Of a stretch of 64,000 nt of DNA, positions 54,125 through 62,839 are shown piece after piece. The notes below the pieces were generated by a model. That model did not search any database and was not told the DNA's origin. It was given only the letters and a program-made list of their open reading frames with translations. Location of the stretch: the NCBI RefSeq assembly GCF_003590835.1, contig NZ_QYUQ01000002.1, positions 3,410,001 to 3,474,000 of the forward strand, given 5' to 3'. Source of the DNA: Noviherbaspirillum sedimenti (GTDB taxonomy: Bacteria; Pseudomonadota; Gammaproteobacteria; Burkholderiales; Burkholderiaceae_D). The stretch's first letter is position 1. The number at the start of each line of letters is the position of its first letter. A program made the position numbers and the translations under genes.

Positions 54125-55867
54125 TTAGCGCTTCCCGAGAGATTGCCAGATTTTGATTTTTTGACCACCGAAGGGGTATGTCGCCGTTCCACAGTAATGG
54201 TAGCCAAATGGGAACCCGCCCAATTGATGTGGCAATGGCGGCAATTTCTCCGCTGCTCCCATGTTAACAGCCACTACAACGGAGTGTAATTCGTCATGAT
54301 GTGCCCGCTCCAGAACGAACGCGGCCTGCGCAACGTTATTAAGCCACGGCGTCATTACCGGAACAGATTGCAGGGCAAGTGCAACTCCGGGAATATTATA
54401 CAAACCCAAGAAGGGCGCCCCTGGCAATATATTGCATTCCTTGGTAGCCGCTTTCATATCCGCCAGAAATTTGTGGGTTTCCGCATCAACTTTTACAACG
54501 CCCAAGTTTCCTATTGAAAATAACTGGTCTTGCTTTGTGAGCGGAGTCGTCATGTTGTAGGGCTGCAAACTGCTCGTGACGATTTGCGATGAAACCGTCG
54601 CTATAAAACAGAACCCAATGACTGAGGCCGGAATTTTACTGAGACCTTTGGGGTGGTGGGCGACCACCAGCAGCGTAACCAGTGTCGCCCACGGCGCCAG
54701 CGAAACGATGACCTGGGTGAACAGTGTGTTACCGGTACCCATCGCCACGGAATAAGGCAGAAAAAACAAACCCCCGAATAATGCGATCGAACGCCGATTC
54801 TTTCTCCACACTGGAATCGATACAAGCAATGCCATGATCAGCATCGCAAATATCGCAATCGGGGCTGCGATAGTGCCTTTCACACTCCATCCGCCGAGCA
54901 AGTGCTGACCGGATAAAAGGGTAAATGAAAGTACAGCCAACCCTGCTATTGCAATGACTGTGCGGCGTGTCATTGCATAAGCGGAAAATGCAAATAAAGG
55001 GATATAAAATGCAATCAAGGTCTCCGCAACATATTCCCCAAACTGGATGGCATACCTGATCAGACGGACATCTATCGACTCAACTTGTACGGCCCTGAAG
55101 AGAAGCATTCCCTGCTCAACAGCTTGTGTTGCATCGCTAACCGTAGTGTTGCTCAATAAAGCTATGCCGGTAAAAGCGACGACACCGACGGCCATCGATA
55201 CCGTTCCACCGATTTTGTGGAAGTACGAACGCTCAAAGATGCATAGCCATATGATGAGAAGCATTAAAGTTGATGCACCTGCGGAAGCCTTGCAAAGAGC
55301 CTCCAGGCCGATTGCACAGCCTGCCATGGCAAACAACAGATGTTTTTGAATGATGCTCGAACGATGCACCCCTAACAAAACCAGACCCGCTGCCGCATAT
55401 GCGCCTGCCGATGCCAGCAGGTTATAGGAAGGTGAAAGATTGATCGTTGAGGCATAAAGCATTGCACCAACAATCGAACCGGCAACAACCACAGCTTTCG
55501 ATTGAAAGCGATCCGTTACGACACCAATATGTATGCACGCAGAAAATGCCGCCACTGCGAGCAAGCCTGAACTGGCCAGAAGCACCGCCATACCAGCTGC
55601 TCTAAACAGATGAAGGCTCCCTGTGATCTGCCAAAGCCAGGTGCTTATCCATTGCTGTGCGCTGATATAAAACTGGACCGAATCAGCGTGCATGGCGAGT
55701 AACAGGTAATACGCCTCATCGGTAATTTCGAATCCGCGCTCCAACGCCCAAACGCAATACGCGATCACGACGATAGCGCATAAAAAAATTCCCGCTTTGG
55801 CGATACTCTCCAATCCACGAGAGAGGTTTGATGAAATATCGCCGCGATATTTTTCTGGAAATTTCAT
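54125..55867 (-). CDS. Polytopic membrane protein, probable GT-C glycosyltransferase of the gtr cluster
   Basis: This protein has about 580 residues and 12 or so membrane spans. The first periplasmic loop carries FEITDEAYYLLLAMHADSVQ, where Asp-Glu recalls the DxD/DE catalytic motif of lipid-linked GT-C transferases. A soluble C-terminal domain of about 130 residues follows the last span. Its ATG overlaps the gtrA stop (ATGA). Being last in the GtrB-methyltransferase-GtrA run, it would be the serotype-specific transferase that moves a sugar to the polysaccharide; the donor is unknown. A/T-rich compared with the island. Confidence 0.65.
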   Translation of the reverse strand: MKFPEKYRGDISSNLSRGLESIAKAGIFLCAIVVIAYCVWALERGFEITDEAYYLLLAMHADSVQFYISAQQWISTWLWQITGSLHLFRAAGMAVLLASSGLLAVAAFSACIHIGVVTDRFQSKAVVVAGSIVGAMLYASTINLSPSYNLLASAGAYAAAGLVLLGVHRSSIIQKHLLFAMAGCAIGLEALCKASAGASTLMLLIIWLCIFERSYFHKIGGTVSMAVGVVAFTGIALLSNTTVSDATQAVEQGMLLFRAVQVESIDVRLIRYAIQFGEYVAETLIAFYIPLFAFSAYAMTRRTVIAIAGLAVLSFTLLSGQHLLGGWSVKGTIAAPIAIFAMLIMALLVSIPVWRKNRRSIALFGGLFFLPYSVAMGTGNTLFTQVIVSLAPWATLVTLLVVAHHPKGLSKIPASVIGFCFIATVSSQIVTSSLQPYNMTTPLTKQDQLFSIGNLGVVKVDAETHKFLADMKAATKECNILPGAPFLGLYNIPGVALALQSVPVMTPWLNNVAQAAFVLERAHHDELHSVVVAVNMGAAEKLPPLPHQLGGFPFGYHYCGTATYPFGGQKIKIWQSLGKR

Positions 55868-56256
55868 ACGGAAGGGCGTAAAGACCAATATTTTGCTGTG
55901 GAAAAATTGAAGACAACGACTAAAGGAATCAAGCCAATTTGCACGTAAAAAGGGTCAAAATCAGTTTGCTTAACGATATAGTTCAAGACTAGAAGGTTCA
56001 ATGCTATCGAAATTGCACTTGCCAGGAAAAATCTGAGGAATCTGGCCTTGAACTGTATAGTTTGTTCTGGCTTGAACACCCATGAAAAATTCAGCACATA
56101 CGAAAAAATCATGCCGACAACCCAGGCAGCGACAAGCGAAAGCAAGTAGTTCACCGAAAATACTTTCAACATCATGGTGAATACCATCAAAGTAAGGGCA
56201 AAGTTTGCTGCGCCGACAAGCGTGAATTTTGTGACTTCGATTCGGAATCTATGCAT
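55864..56256 (-). CDS. GtrA-family membrane protein (lipid-linked sugar flippase)
   Basis: This 130-residue protein has four membrane spans (FTLVGAANFALTLMVFTMML, YLLSLVAAWVVGMIFSYVLN, FLASAISIALNLLVLNYIV, VQIGLIPLVVVFNFS), as in GtrA, which is thought to flip the undecaprenyl-phosphate-sugar made by GtrB. It ends in the overlap with the GT-C gene and starts 53 bp after the methyltransferase stop. Confidence 0.82.
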   Translation of the reverse strand: MHRFRIEVTKFTLVGAANFALTLMVFTMMLKVFSVNYLLSLVAAWVVGMIFSYVLNFSWVFKPEQTIQFKARFLRFFLASAISIALNLLVLNYIVKQTDFDPFYVQIGLIPLVVVFNFSTAKYWSLRPSV

Positions 56257-56309
56257 TATGCTATCAGTGGGCGTGGAAAGGTGTTGGTCAAGCCAAGCTG
56301 TGATCCCGG

Positions 56310-57140
56310 TTAACGCTTTTTGGCGACGATCACCAGTGTTCCTCCAAAAGGAAGCGATGCGCCAAATCCAATAAGGAACTCATCGATTCGCATAAAAAGA
56401 TCAAAGATTACATTCAAAGAATCTGAAAATTTAACTCTTTTCTCAAGCGCTTTCTCGGCCGACGGAGATTGATCGCGTCCCTTGTCAAACAGCCTTGAAA
56501 TCAACATCAACGGGAACAGGATGAAGACAAAAGAGGTCGCATAACTAATCTCGAAACCATTTTCTTTAAGCTTTCTAACTAATTCCCGTCTGGAATACCT
56601 GCGTTTGTGCTTAACGATCTCATCCAGTTTGCTCCACAAGAACATGTGCTGCGGCACGCTTATGATCAGGACGCCATCCCTATTTAGCATCTGACTCATA
56701 TTTGATAGGGCGGCGCCATCGTTTTCAATGTGCTCAATGACGTCAAATGCAGTGATGATATGAAATTGCTCACCGATCTTCCCTTGTGTCACATCGAATT
56801 GGACGAAGTCGACATTGGGAAGGTTTTTCTTGGCGTATACAAGGCCTTTCAGGTAAATTTCCGACCCGGTGATTTCCAGATTTTCGTTTTGGGCGATTTG
56901 GTGGATGAAATCGCCAGTGCCGCAGCCTATCTCCAGGAATTTCGTTTTTCCTGTCGGTGCCAGATGGCGTTGAACAATGCCTTTGAATAAACGGTTCCTT
57001 GAACTAACCCAAAAGCTGCTCTCGGCATTTTTATCTGTCAGGTCAAATCCACTATCGGGATAATCTGTATAGTCGCTCGCGACTTCCGGACTGTAGCATT
57101 TGATGCCGTCGACGATTGAGTACTGAAGGGTATCGCTCAT
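56310..57140 (-). CDS. Class I SAM-dependent methyltransferase
   Basis: This 276-residue protein has SAM motif I FLEIGCGTGDFIH (about residues 70-82), the motif FDVIEHIEN and FSRRELVRKLKENGF. It is translationally coupled to the GtrB gene (ATGA overlap at 57137-57140). The hydrophobic C-terminal stretch (FVFILFPLMLISRLF) suggests membrane association. A methyltransferase between GtrB and GtrA is unusual and may modify the sugar or the lipid carrier; function is inferred from position. Confidence 0.8.
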   Translation of the reverse strand: MSDTLQYSIVDGIKCYSPEVASDYTDYPDSGFDLTDKNAESSFWVSSRNRLFKGIVQRHLAPTGKTKFLEIGCGTGDFIHQIAQNENLEITGSEIYLKGLVYAKKNLPNVDFVQFDVTQGKIGEQFHIITAFDVIEHIENDGAALSNMSQMLNRDGVLIISVPQHMFLWSKLDEIVKHKRRYSRRELVRKLKENGFEISYATSFVFILFPLMLISRLFDKGRDQSPSAEKALEKRVKFSDSLNVIFDLFMRIDEFLIGFGASLPFGGTLVIVAKKR

Positions 57141-58057
57141 AGATGTTTATCTCGAATGACATAGTTTGGTCTCTTGCGCACTTCCTCATTTATTCGCCAA
57201 ACATATTCTCCTATCACTCCCAGCATCACCATGATCATTCCGCCTACCAGCAGAATTACGATCATCAGCGGGGCCCAACCCTCGAATGGCGTTTCGCCAC
57301 GCAGCCAGCTAAAAACGATGGTGGCGCTATACAGGAGACCCAATGCGGATGTGATTAAACCGACGAGGGAAATAAACCGGATCGGCAAGTAGGACGCATC
57401 CAGTACAGCATCCAGAAAATTCTTCAGCTTCTTGCCGAAGTTGTATTGGGACTTGCCGATCGTTCTTTTCAGGCGAATGTATGGGATGAAGCTGGTGCGA
57501 TATCCGGTCCACAGCAAATCGCCCTGAAAAAACCGATGTCTGACATCAATGGCATTGAATGCATCCATGACCTTTCTGTCCATTAGCACAAAGTCGAAAC
57601 CACCGGGCGGAATTTGCGGCAGCGACATGCGCAATACGCCATAGGCCAGGCGAGAAAACAGTTTGGCCGAAAGCGTATCCGCGCGATCTGTCCTGTAGCA
57701 AATGACAGTCTCGGCGCCTCCCTGCCACTTTTCAATCATCTGCGGAATCAGTTCAACCGGATCTTGCAGATCAGCTGAGATGTTGATGATTGCGTCACCA
57801 GTGGCCTCCTTGAAGCCAGCCAGCATGGCGGCCATCTGGCCGAAGTTCCGGGTGAATGAGATGACCTTTATCCGAGAATCCTGTTCCCTCAGGCGCAGAA
57901 TCTCTGGCAGAGACCCATCCTTTGATCCATCATCCACGAAAACAATCTCGTACTCGTGCTGCGCAAGGTCATTTGCAAAGACCGACCGAATTTTTTCGTG
58001 TGTTCCGGATACCGCGCCTTCGTTGTGATAGACGGCGACGACAAATGAAATCTTCAT
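57137..58057 (-). CDS. GtrB-like family 2 glycosyltransferase
   Basis: This 306-residue polyprenyl-phosphate glycosyltransferase has a GT2 catalytic domain (YEIVFVDDGSKDGS, DLQDP acidic motif, residues 1-230) and two C-terminal membrane spans. It would attach a sugar from UDP-sugar to undecaprenyl phosphate. It is the first gene of the gtr operon. Like GtrB/DPM1-type enzymes it acts on the cytoplasmic face. Confidence 0.85.
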   Translation of the reverse strand: MKISFVVAVYHNEGAVSGTHEKIRSVFANDLAQHEYEIVFVDDGSKDGSLPEILRLREQDSRIKVISFTRNFGQMAAMLAGFKEATGDAIINISADLQDPVELIPQMIEKWQGGAETVICYRTDRADTLSAKLFSRLAYGVLRMSLPQIPPGGFDFVLMDRKVMDAFNAIDVRHRFFQGDLLWTGYRTSFIPYIRLKRTIGKSQYNFGKKLKNFLDAVLDASYLPIRFISLVGLITSALGLLYSATIVFSWLRGETPFEGWAPLMIVILLVGGMIMVMLGVIGEYVWRINEEVRKRPNYVIRDKHL

Positions 58058-58289
58058 TACTCCCCTTCCTCATTCAGGCATCAGGGGGATACTTGAACAC
58101 AGATGCGGATGCCGCTGCCCCCAATTTACAGCCCCCTTCCCAATATTTCTCGGGGATTGTTCGTCCCGTTTGCCGTTCATATTTATCCTGTCTTTTATTA
58201 TGTAGATACATGAAATGAAGATGGAATTTATCCGAAAATCATACGTTTTCATATGTCCGGAGCGGATGGCCATGCCCGCCTTTCCATGA

Positions 58290-58433
58290 TTATAAGTCTA
58301 TAGCCACCCGGTGGAGCAATCCTGGCCATTCTCGTGGGTGTCGAACAATGAGTGAGTGCGCCAGCAAGTCGTAAGGCAGCATGAGGTTGTCGTGCGCAAC
58401 GCCGGCTTCCGGCAATAGGCCCGGCAGGTTCGC
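58290..58433 (-). pseudogene. Possible decayed gene fragment in a 400-bp gap
   Basis: In the gap before the NeuD-like gene, the minus strand has 47 codons bounded by stops that read like protein: PEAGVAHDNLMLPYDLLAHS and then HPREWPGLLHRVAIDL. There is no start codon with a ribosome-binding site. I do not recognise the family. It may be the C-terminal end of a lost polysaccharide gene. The rest of the gap (58058-58289) shows nothing I can name. Confidence 0.25.
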
Positions 58434-58457
58434 TCAGTACGAGAAACGGGTGTTTAG

Positions 58458-59078
58458 CTATTTTTTAGAAGCAGGGGCGCAGGCCAGTACCATGCCCGGT
58501 GTTACATTTGCGCCATAACCGAGGGCGACACCGGCCTGTAGCCAGGCTGCGCGCCCAAGCTTTGCGCCGCCAGCCATGCATGCATTCACACCTAAATGGC
58601 CGAAATCCTCTACCTGGGCGTGGTGATCCACCACTGCCCCGCAATTGACGATGACGCCACGCCCCAGTTTTGCCTCCGTACCTACAATGGCCCCAGCCAT
58701 GATGACACTTCCGGCGCCGATGATGGCGCTTGGTGAAACGATGGCCCGTGGGTGGATGAGCGTGACTGGGGAAAAACCTGCCTGGAGCAATTTGTCCGAC
58801 AATGCCTCGCGCAGAGCATTGTTTCCGATTGCGACGATTGCCGCATCCGCGTGTGCGCGATAGCGCTGGAAGTCGGCGGTGTTGCCTAGCACTGGCATGT
58901 CCCAGACATGGGGCAGGCTGGGAGCTGCATCGTCAGCAAAACCTGCAATCGCAAACTGGCCGATCGCCATTACAGCCTCAGCCACCGACCGACCATGACC
59001 ACCAGCACCGACGATAAGCAAGCGATTATTCAAGTCAAGCAATCCAGGAAATTGAAGGGGAAAACCCAACGGCGCCAC
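58458..59078 (-). CDS. NeuD/PglD-like sugar O-/N-acyltransferase
   Basis: This protein has about 200 residues. An N-terminal Rossmann-like part (LLIVGAGGHGRSVAEAV) is followed by left-handed beta-helix hexapeptide repeats (AIIGAGSVIMAGAIVG, AKLGRGVIVNCGAVV). PglD/NeuD proteins acetylate amino sugars or sialic acid in surface-glycan pathways. The start is uncertain: GTG at 59078, or TTG codons 36-45 nt downstream. It lies after the phosphoglycosyl transferase on the same strand. Confidence 0.75.
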   Translation of the reverse strand: MAPLGFPLQFPGLLDLNNRLLIVGAGGHGRSVAEAVMAIGQFAIAGFADDAAPSLPHVWDMPVLGNTADFQRYRAHADAAIVAIGNNALREALSDKLLQAGFSPVTLIHPRAIVSPSAIIGAGSVIMAGAIVGTEAKLGRGVIVNCGAVVDHHAQVEDFGHLGVNACMAGGAKLGRAAWLQAGVALGYGANVTPGMVLACAPASKK

Positions 59079-59148
59079 GCCACACTGACGAATCGGGTTT
59101 CAATATTGCGTCGAACTCCGGCATCAGGACTAGCGATACCATCGCAGG

Positions 59149-59709
59149 CTAGTGCACGATGCCATCCCTGCGCAGTACCTTGAAAAACGTCATGAAAATG
59201 ATTTTCAGGTCCAGCCAGAAGTTACGCTTCTGCAGGTATTCGACGTCCAGCTTCACCTTGTCCGGGATCGGCAATTCGTCGCGGCCGTTGACTTGCGCCC
59301 AGCCAGTTAAGCCCGGGGGCAACTCATGCACACCGTACTGGACACGCAAGGCGATCAAGTCATCCTGGTTGAACAGGGCGGGGCGGGGGCCGACAAAACT
59401 CATGTCACCGTTAAGGATGCTCCATAGCTGAGGCAATTCATCCAGGCTGGATTTGCGCAAAAACGATCCGATCGGCGTCAGGAAGCGCTCTGGATTCTGC
59501 AGCAGATGGGTCGCCACTGCGGGAGTGTCGATGCGCATGGTGCGGAATTTCGGCATCCTGAAAATCTTGTTGTGACGCCCCACCCGTTCTGACCAGTAAA
59601 GCACAGGTCCTGGCGAAGTCAGTCGCACCAGCAGCGCTACCAGCAACATCGGAAGCATCAGAAAAATACCAGCCAGTAAGGCAAGCAAAAGATCAAAAAC
59701 GCGCTTCAC
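59149..59709 (-). CDS. Monotopic phosphoglycosyl transferase, PglC/WecP-like
   Basis: This 186-residue enzyme has one N-terminal re-entrant hydrophobic segment (LLLALLAGIFLMLPMLLVAL), then KFRTMR, LRKSSLDELPQLW and GPRP, typical of the PglC/WcaJ C-terminal catalytic domain. It transfers a phospho-sugar from a UDP-sugar to undecaprenyl phosphate, starting assembly of the repeating unit. Its start overlaps the end of the preceding reductase gene by 17 nt. The likely donor is UDP-QuiNAc or a related 2-acetamido sugar, by analogy with WbpV neighbours. Confidence 0.85.
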   Translation of the reverse strand: MKRVFDLLLALLAGIFLMLPMLLVALLVRLTSPGPVLYWSERVGRHNKIFRMPKFRTMRIDTPAVATHLLQNPERFLTPIGSFLRKSSLDELPQLWSILNGDMSFVGPRPALFNQDDLIALRVQYGVHELPPGLTGWAQVNGRDELPIPDKVKLDVEYLQKRNFWLDLKIIFMTFFKVLRRDGIVH

Positions 59710-60655
59710 GAGACCGTCCTTCCGCGACTTTTTTCAAACCTTGATCCAGTGTTATTTGAGGATGCCACCCCAATAACCGGCGCGTTTTTTCTATATCGAC
59801 CTGCAAGGACCCGCAGAGGCGTTGGGCGATATTTTTTTTCCCCAGCATGCTGGCTGCCAGTTCGAGAAAGCGGGCCGGCACACCGAGCAGTCGTGCCGGC
59901 CGGCCCATTGCCTGGGCCATGCGACGCAACAGTTCGCTGACGGAAATATCTTCGCCATCGGATACCAGAAACGTCTGGTTGGCTGCGGCGGGATGCGTAA
60001 TGCACGTCACGATCAAATCCACCAGGTTATCCACAGCCACCAGGCTGCGCTTGTTATCAATAGACCCCAGCGGCAAGGGCACGCCCCGCTGCAACCAGCG
60101 CGTCATGGCCGCAAAATTTGCATTGACGCCTGGCCCGTATACCAAGGGCGGGCGGATGATGACAAGCTCCATGCCGGTCTGTGCGGATAAGTCCAATAGG
60201 CCCTGTTCTGCCTCCAACTTGGAAATGCCATAGGCATCCAGAGGCGCAGGCGTATCATCCGCAGTGAAGGGGCGGCCCAGTGGCGTTGCTTCACCATTCA
60301 CCTTGATGGAACTGATAAATACGAATCGACGTACGCCGGCAGCCGCCGCTTGCCGCGCCAAGGCCAAGGTCCCCTGGACATTTACTCGCCGAAATTCTTC
60401 CAATGGGTCGGCAGCTGTATCCATCATTACGTGGACCCGTGCGGCACAGTGCACGATGGCAGAAACGCCATCGAGCGCAAGTGACCAGTCGGTAGCGCCA
60501 TCCATGTCGCCCACAACGTGCCGCGCAACCCTGTCCGGGAATCGCCGGTCATCACTGCGTACGGCAACTGCCAGGCGTCGGAAGGTATCTTCATCAAGCA
60601 AGCGTCTTACAAGGGCGCTGCCGACAAACCCTGTTGCTCCGGTGACCAGAATCAT
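59693..60655 (-). CDS. NAD-dependent epimerase/reductase, WbpV-like
   Basis: This 320-residue extended SDR has the cofactor motif TGATGFVGS, catalytic Ser in FISSIKVNGE and YGISKLE (Tyr-x3-Lys). It resembles WbpV/QuiC-type enzymes that reduce the 4-keto group to give UDP-D-QuiNAc. It stands directly before the phosphoglycosyl transferase, as wbpV does before wbpL. The alternative is a UDP-GlcNAc or UDP-Glc 4-epimerase. Confidence 0.75.
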   Translation of the reverse strand: MILVTGATGFVGSALVRRLLDEDTFRRLAVAVRSDDRRFPDRVARHVVGDMDGATDWSLALDGVSAIVHCAARVHVMMDTAADPLEEFRRVNVQGTLALARQAAAAGVRRFVFISSIKVNGEATPLGRPFTADDTPAPLDAYGISKLEAEQGLLDLSAQTGMELVIIRPPLVYGPGVNANFAAMTRWLQRGVPLPLGSIDNKRSLVAVDNLVDLIVTCITHPAAANQTFLVSDGEDISVSELLRRMAQAMGRPARLLGVPARFLELAASMLGKKNIAQRLCGSLQVDIEKTRRLLGWHPQITLDQGLKKVAEGRSREARF

Positions 60656-60681
60656 GATTCGCTCTTTCTACGCTGACCGCC

Positions 60682-61812
60682 CTACGATTTTCGCCAGACT
60701 TTTCTGTTCACAAAATCCGTATAGCTCAAAATGATGCGTAAGATTTTGTCCGACACATTGTCTGGAGCATAGTCGTTTACCATACGTAAGGAGCGCTGTG
60801 CCCCGTGCGGCTGGGTTGCCAGTATATCGAGGCCCTGCAGCACGCGCTCGACATCCAGGCCAACGAACATGACCGCGGCTTCCTCGAAGCCCTCCGGGCG
60901 CTCATGCACTTCGCGCAGATTCAATGCTGGAAAATTCAGGATCGACGATTCTTCCGTGATCGTGCCGCTGTCTGACAGCACGGCGCGCGCGGATGTTTGC
61001 AGCCGAATGTAATCCAGGAAGCCAAACGGCTTGTGAAACTGCACCAGCGGATGAGCGGTGGCATCCAGCGCATCCATGCGCTTGCGCGTGCGCGGATGGG
61101 TAGAAACAATGACCGGCAGAGAAAATTGCTCTGCCAGGGCATTCAGTACATTGAACAGACGCTGCAGGTTTTCCGGTGCATCGACGTTTTCTTCGCGATG
61201 TGAACTCACTAAGAAATATTTTCGTTCCGTCAGTCCCATGCGGGGCAGAATATCGGAAGCGTCAATGCCCGGCTGGTAATGCTCAATGACCTCCCGCATC
61301 GGGCTGCCCGTCTTGATGATCTGGTCCGGTGGCAATCCCTCGCGCAGGAGATACTCGCGGGCGATTTCGCTGTAGGTCAGATTGATGTCAGACGTATGGT
61401 CAACAATCCTGCGGTTGATTTCTTCGGGAACGCGGAAATCAAAACAGCGATTGCCTGCTTCCATATGAAAAATAGGTATCTTGCGGCGTTTGGCGGAGAT
61501 CGCCGCCAGACTACTGTTGGTATCCCCAAGCAATAACAGGGCCTCGGGTTCATGTTCCTGCAGCACCTTGTCGGCGCCGATAATGACCTGGCCAATGGTC
61601 TCTGCAGCAGTGGCGCCCGCGGCTTCAAGAAACGCATCCGGTTTGCGAATCCCGAGATCCGAGAAAAACACTTCGTTGAGCTCATAATCATAATTCTGCC
61701 CGGTATGCACCAGCACATGCTCGCAATGCTGGTCCAGCTTGGCGATCACGCGCGACAGCCGAATGATTTCGGGCCGGGTGCCGACGATGGTCATGACCTT
61801 GAGCTTACGCAT
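60682..61812 (-). CDS. UDP-N-acetylglucosamine 2-epimerase family protein, WbjD/FnlC-like
   Basis: This 376-residue enzyme begins MRKLKVMTIVGTRPEIIRLS and has the active-site HTGQNYD and DSGTITEESS. In the FnlABC/WbjBCD pathways this family does the last epimerisation at C2 to UDP-L-FucNAc or UDP-L-QuiNAc. It overlaps the dehydratase gene by 8 nt. Simple UDP-GlcNAc 2-epimerase (WecB) activity is the alternative, but its neighbours favour the deoxysugar pathway. Confidence 0.85.
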   Translation of the reverse strand: MRKLKVMTIVGTRPEIIRLSRVIAKLDQHCEHVLVHTGQNYDYELNEVFFSDLGIRKPDAFLEAAGATAAETIGQVIIGADKVLQEHEPEALLLLGDTNSSLAAISAKRRKIPIFHMEAGNRCFDFRVPEEINRRIVDHTSDINLTYSEIAREYLLREGLPPDQIIKTGSPMREVIEHYQPGIDASDILPRMGLTERKYFLVSSHREENVDAPENLQRLFNVLNALAEQFSLPVIVSTHPRTRKRMDALDATAHPLVQFHKPFGFLDYIRLQTSARAVLSDSGTITEESSILNFPALNLREVHERPEGFEEAAVMFVGLDVERVLQGLDILATQPHGAQRSLRMVNDYAPDNVSDKILRIILSYTDFVNRKVWRKS

Positions 61813-62815
61813 TGAGTGCCTCGCGAATAATATCCAGTTTCATCAGAACCTCTTTGACTTTCTCAACATTCAGGCGATGCGTGTTATGGGATGTGTAGTC
61901 ATCAATTTGTGAAATGGCCGTTTCGCCTTCCACAAAGTACTTGTCGTAGTTCAGGTCGCGGGAATCGGCAGGAATCCGGTAGTAGCCGCCGAGGTCATCA
62001 GCGCGGGCCATTTCTTCACGCGACACCAGCGACTCATACAGCTTTTCGCCATGCCTTGTCCCGATGATCTTGATGTCGTTGGCGCGACGCAGTAGTTCCT
62101 TCATTGCCGTCGCCAGGTCGCCTACTGTGGATGCAGGGGATTTCTGCACAAAGATATCGCCTGGGCGCGCATGCTCAAACGCGTACATGACCAGGTCGAC
62201 GGATTCCTCAAGCGACATGAGGAACCTGGTCATGTTGGGGTCGGTAATGGTCAGTGGCTTTCCTTGCTGTAGCTGGCCCAGGAAAAGTGGAATGACTGAG
62301 CCACGCGAGGCCATCACGTTGCCATAGCGTGTGGCTGACAAAACGGTTTTGCCGGGATCGCACAAGCGTGACTTGGCCACCATTAATTTTTCCATCAAGG
62401 CTTTGGAAATCCCCATGGCATTGATGGGATAAACGGCTTTGTCAGTGCTCAGCACAACGCAGCGTTTGACCTCGTTGGCAATCGCGGCGCGCATGACGTT
62501 TTCAGCACCGAGCACATTGGTGCGCACTGCTTCCATGGGATAAAACTCGCACGAAGGCACCTGTTTGAGCGCGGCCGCATGAAACACATAATCCACACCC
62601 CGAAGCGCATCGTGAATGCTGTCATACTCGCGCACATCGCCGATATAAAACTTGAGCTTGTCGCTCCTGAGGGCGAGGCGCATGTCTTCCTGCTTTTTTT
62701 CATCACGGCTGAAAACACGAATTTCCGCCAGATCTGAATGCAGGAAGCGGTTGAGTACCGCGTTGCCAAAGGACCCTGTTCCGCCGGTGATAAGAAGCAC
62801 TTTGTCATTAAACAT
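61805..62815 (-). CDS. UDP-N-acetylglucosamine 4,6-dehydratase/5-epimerase, FnlA/WbjB/CapE family
   Basis: This 336-residue extended SDR begins with the cofactor site LLITGGTGSFGNAV and shows FHAAALKQVPSCEF and SATRYGNVMASRGSV, hallmarks of CapE/WbjB. It converts UDP-GlcNAc to 4-keto-6-deoxy sugars with C5/C3 epimerisation, the first step to UDP-L-FucNAc/QuiNAc. It starts 24 nt after the RmlD-like gene in the same operon. Confidence 0.9.
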   Translation of the reverse strand: MFNDKVLLITGGTGSFGNAVLNRFLHSDLAEIRVFSRDEKKQEDMRLALRSDKLKFYIGDVREYDSIHDALRGVDYVFHAAALKQVPSCEFYPMEAVRTNVLGAENVMRAAIANEVKRCVVLSTDKAVYPINAMGISKALMEKLMVAKSRLCDPGKTVLSATRYGNVMASRGSVIPLFLGQLQQGKPLTITDPNMTRFLMSLEESVDLVMYAFEHARPGDIFVQKSPASTVGDLATAMKELLRRANDIKIIGTRHGEKLYESLVSREEMARADDLGGYYRIPADSRDLNYDKYFVEGETAISQIDDYTSHNTHRLNVEKVKEVLMKLDIIREALNA

Positions 62816-62839
62816 TTTTGTAGATCCCGTATCGATTTA

